Translations under genes and position numbers: made by a program
Notes under the pieces: generated by a model
Database searches by the model: none
Told to the model about the DNA's origin: nothing
What the model saw: the letters and a program-made list of their open reading frames with translations, nothing else
NCBI RefSeq assembly: GCF_019925205.1
Contig: NC_083566.1
Location: forward strand, 25,668,001 to 25,732,000
Source: Metopolophium dirhodum
Lineage: Eukaryota > Arthropoda > Insecta > Hemiptera > Aphididae
Length of the DNA stretch: 64,000 nucleotides
Direction: 5' to 3'
Shown here: one piece after another, positions 60,945 to 64,000 of the stretch
How the letters are laid out: the number at the start of each line of letters is the position of its first letter
How positions within the stretch are numbered: position 1 is the stretch's first letter

Positions 60945-62838
60945 TCATATAAAAAGTAAGTCGTTACCTAACCTATAACCTATAGGTAAATCGACAGAAT
61001 CCTGGGCCATAAAATAAGCGTCTATACACTAAACAGATGCAATAGCTGTAACCAAATCTGCTGGTTTTGTGAGGATATTTTGACGACTTGTTACCTCGGC
61101 CCTTTGAGTATGAAGTTTTACTGAACAAGACAATACAATTTAGACGACGATTGTTTGTCCCAGCATAATATAAATAACGCCCAAAACAGGAAAAAGTTGT
61201 AGCTTAGGCATAGAGGTAAAACCTTTGTTATAGGAGTATATTATTATTAACTACGGTCATTAGTTTTTGAGTTACATAAAAATAACTAAATCGATCAAGT
61301 AAAAAATTTGTTTTTTCGAAAATTGTCCTCCTTAATTTTTTTATAGTTCTTCCCAACGTTTATGAAAACCAATACGATTTTTTACTTTTAAAAACCTGAC
61401 CTACCAGAATAAATGGTGAAGTAAAAAATTGAAGTAATTTTAGTTTTTACTGCCCCAAAAAATGACGATAAACACAAAAAAAAAAATGTAAAAACACACA
61501 TCATTGTAAGATCAATACATCCATCGCTCTACTCAGAATCTAAAACGATTTATTTACAAATTAATTTCATATTTTATTGTTTAATTATGTTGTATGTCAC
61601 TTGTAAGTTGTAACAATATAATATTACATTTCAAATGTAATTTATACAATATATCAAATTATAGAACATAGATTATTACTAGGCATAACAGCAATTTAAA
61701 ATATCTGCAACATAATTAAAACCACTGATTTAACTTATTGTTATCACATATTGTATCTGTAAATTATACTGCATTCTAAAACACAATGTTAGGAACCTGT
61801 GTTCAAGAATAAGATATTCCAACTGCTGCTTTCTTAGCTGGAAAAAATATTATGTAATAAATTGTAGACATGACATAAGTTAAATAATATAACATAATAT
61901 TATTAATGTGATTATTACAAAATGTATTTATTTAATTTAATAATTTTCAGTTGATAATAATATTAGTTGGATAATGTTATTATATAATACGTAGTATTAT
62001 TAACCAATAACTCTAAGGATATTACTTATATTTGCTAATATACTTTACAAAGAAAAAATACTTATAATATATATTATATTATTATGAATGAACTCGTATT
62101 ATTTTCTTGATTAGTCTACTGTTATAATTTATAAAATTGTCAATATTGGTAGATTATATTATTATATGTTACAGTACTAAAACTACGAATATAGGAAAAA
62201 CCAGGTTTGAGTGTTTGACAAATTTTTCTTGGACCTGATATTTTAGAATTTCAACAAGACTTTGTTACTAAATACTACAAAATAGTTTAGTGGCTATACT
62301 GGCTAAAGGTGGCTTACTGCCTTACTGGTTTCACGCGTAGGCGTAACTTATGTTTGCGCGGGAAACGTGGTTTAAAATCACAGATAAAATATTTCACTTA
62401 ATATCAAACAGCTACATAAAAGTAAATAAATAAACTACGAATAATTAATAATCACTCGGATAAAAGTCACGATCAAAGTTATAGAATTTACAGTAAAAAA
62501 TTGAAAATACCTTACTATAGTAACTAATATTTTGTGTTAAGGCTATTAATATTATGAACAAGTTGGTAACAACACATTATATTCTTTAAGTGGAAAAAAT
62601 ATACCATCTTTGGAAATCGTTCTAACAAATTAAGTTTGTAGGTACCTATATTAAACAAATATTTTCTGTGATTTAATGTTTAACGTTGTCACTCGTGCAC
62701 TTAACAATTAACAATAAGCAGTTTATAGACACTAAGTTTATACAGACCATAGGATATACCTCTTCGATTTGTTTTAAATACACCTTTTAGGACGCAGCGT
62801 TTTTATTATTAGAAATAATAATATACCTAATTCTTTTT
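60945..62838. other. Intergenic
   Basis: One left-end family copy (61240-61555); otherwise AT-rich with no supported gene. Confidence 0.55.
61240..61555 (-). repeat. AGATTCTGAGCG family, left-end copy
   Basis: Reverse orientation, ending with TCAATACATCCATCGCTCTA and CTCAGAATCT, the family's left end. Confidence 0.55.
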
Positions 62839-63215
62839 AGATTCTGAGTGGAGCGATGAATGTATTGGTATTACAATAATGTGTTTTTTTTTTGTGTCTG
62901 TGTACTGTTATTTAATGTTGAAATTTGGAGGAAATTACATATCAAATAACCAATAATAACGGTTTTAGTTATTTTGTTGTAATTTCATAATATTAATTCA
63001 ACTTACCGGCTACCGTATTTTATAATAAGTAATAATAATATAAATATAATATAAAATATCCACACTGACAAACCGTCACCGCTCAGAATCGTTTTTCGTA
63101 TACAATCATTTTATATAATTGAATTGAAATGTAAAACCATCCATTCTGCAGTGACCCACTTGTAACCTACTGTACAGCAGAGCGACATCCACTTATCCAC
63201 CTTTTTTTTATTGAC
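62839..63215 (+). repeat. AGATTCTGAGCG family, short deletion derivative
   Basis: Both ends are kept (AGATTCTGAGTG at 62839, CGCTCAGAATCG at 63080) with the conserved tail, but most of the body is deleted. Confidence 0.65.
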
Positions 63216-63789
63216 CACGAATAAATTTGATTTCGGCGACCAGCCATTAGCATTACATAAAATGCATATAGCATTAAAAAAATATATATTTAGGATATTA
63301 ACCCATTGGTAGGTATTTATAAGTATAATTATTATTACTTGTATAAGTAATACGGATTTTAAAAAAACATGATACATTTAAAGTATATAGTTACATATTA
63401 TATTATTTTACAATAAGATTAGTTTTTTATATGACATAATAGTAGTATAAGTAGTGATGAATTAATAATGATATTAATTCATAATTTTATGATAATATTG
63501 ATAAATAATAATTTATTAATATTTATAATATTTATCTAGTATTGGTACTTAAACAAAGAACATTACTGAAACTCATTCCTTTCATTCCTCGGATCTGAAC
63601 CTATAAACTTTCAGCAATAATATGACTTATTTCATGTTCTTTGAAGTACAGTCTGCATTCGATAAATGTATGTAAAATATTTTAGTGTTAGAGTGGATCC
63701 GTACGATTGACATTTAATGGCGTCGCTTTTTTCATAAAAAATCCATATTATTTTCTACTACCACAAATTCTAATCTGAATAAATTTTTT

Positions 63790-64000
63790 TTAATTTGAGA
63801 TGCTATTGCTAGGGATTTTTATGACCGATTGTTTTATCTGTGGTTTGATCTGGTTGTTTCGACTGTCCCATAATATACCTACATATGTTGAAGTGTACAA
63901 CGGTAAAAGTGTTTTGTTTAATGTCGGTGCATAGAGGGATTTGTCAATTGATCGTGTGTCAGGTGTAACGATGGGTAATTTAGCTTGTTTATCCGCAATT
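63790..64000 (-). CDS. Possible partial exon at the window edge
   Basis: From 64000 leftward one minus-strand frame stays open for about 68 codons (starting IADKQAKLPIVTPDTRSIDK, later LLPLYTSTYVGILWDSRNNQ) and ends at TAA near 63790. It has no start in the window and would continue past the edge. It could be a terminal exon of another gene, or a transposon remnant; a splice donor (TATGTAGGT) lies inside. I do not recognise it. Confidence 0.28.
   Translation of the reverse strand, partial: IADKQAKLPIVTPDTRSIDKSLYAPTLNKTLLPLYTSTYVGILWDSRNNQIKPQIKQSVIKIPSNSISN

Overview
The window looks like nuclear DNA of an insect, most likely an aphid. It is about 70% A+T or more, its genes are split by long introns (one of about 11.7 kb), miniature transposons are abundant, and the palindrome GGTACC recurs in the form TAGGTACCTA. 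The species assignment is inference; no marker gene is present. There are no rRNA genes, CRISPR arrays or bacterial-style operons.

By joining exons with matching reading phase and GT/AG borders I rebuild three multi-exon genes and one single-exon ORF, plus one doubtful exon. (1) On the minus strand at 14105-8802, a three-exon gene encodes a 265-residue, charged, coiled-coil-like protein that I do not recognise. (2) On the plus strand at 14985-15707, a proline/tyrosine-rich, probably secreted protein of at least 240 residues starts about 0.9 kb away, divergently. (3) On the plus strand at 27547-31886, two coding exons encode a 127-residue small secreted protein. (4) On the plus strand at 35592-35865 a GC-rich stretch holds a signal-peptide start in one frame and a convincing coding frame in another, ending where a foldback repeat begins. 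(5) On the minus strand at 59854-38414, five exons encode a complete 276-residue secreted protein with one C-terminal chitin-binding (peritrophin-A/CBM14) domain, of the CPAP1 type. This is the best-supported gene here; most of its exons have no ATG of their own and are found only through splice logic.

Four of the five loci (2-5) have, or appear to have, secretory leaders and low-complexity or chitin-binding bodies, so the region may be a loose cluster of cuticle or extracellular-matrix genes. Loci 3 and 5 converge, with locus 4 between them.

The rest is intronic or intergenic DNA full of repeats: hAT-like MITEs with 8-bp target duplications, TA-flanked mariner/pogo-like MITEs, two SINEs, foldback elements, a Helitron-like remnant, and about a dozen copies of a dispersed family marked by AGATTCTGAGCG. 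Several are nested. I see no sign of a new multi-gene system; the best leads are the chitin-binding gene, the frame conflict at 35.6 kb, and the CACGRAYTAAGATATA-type MITE family.
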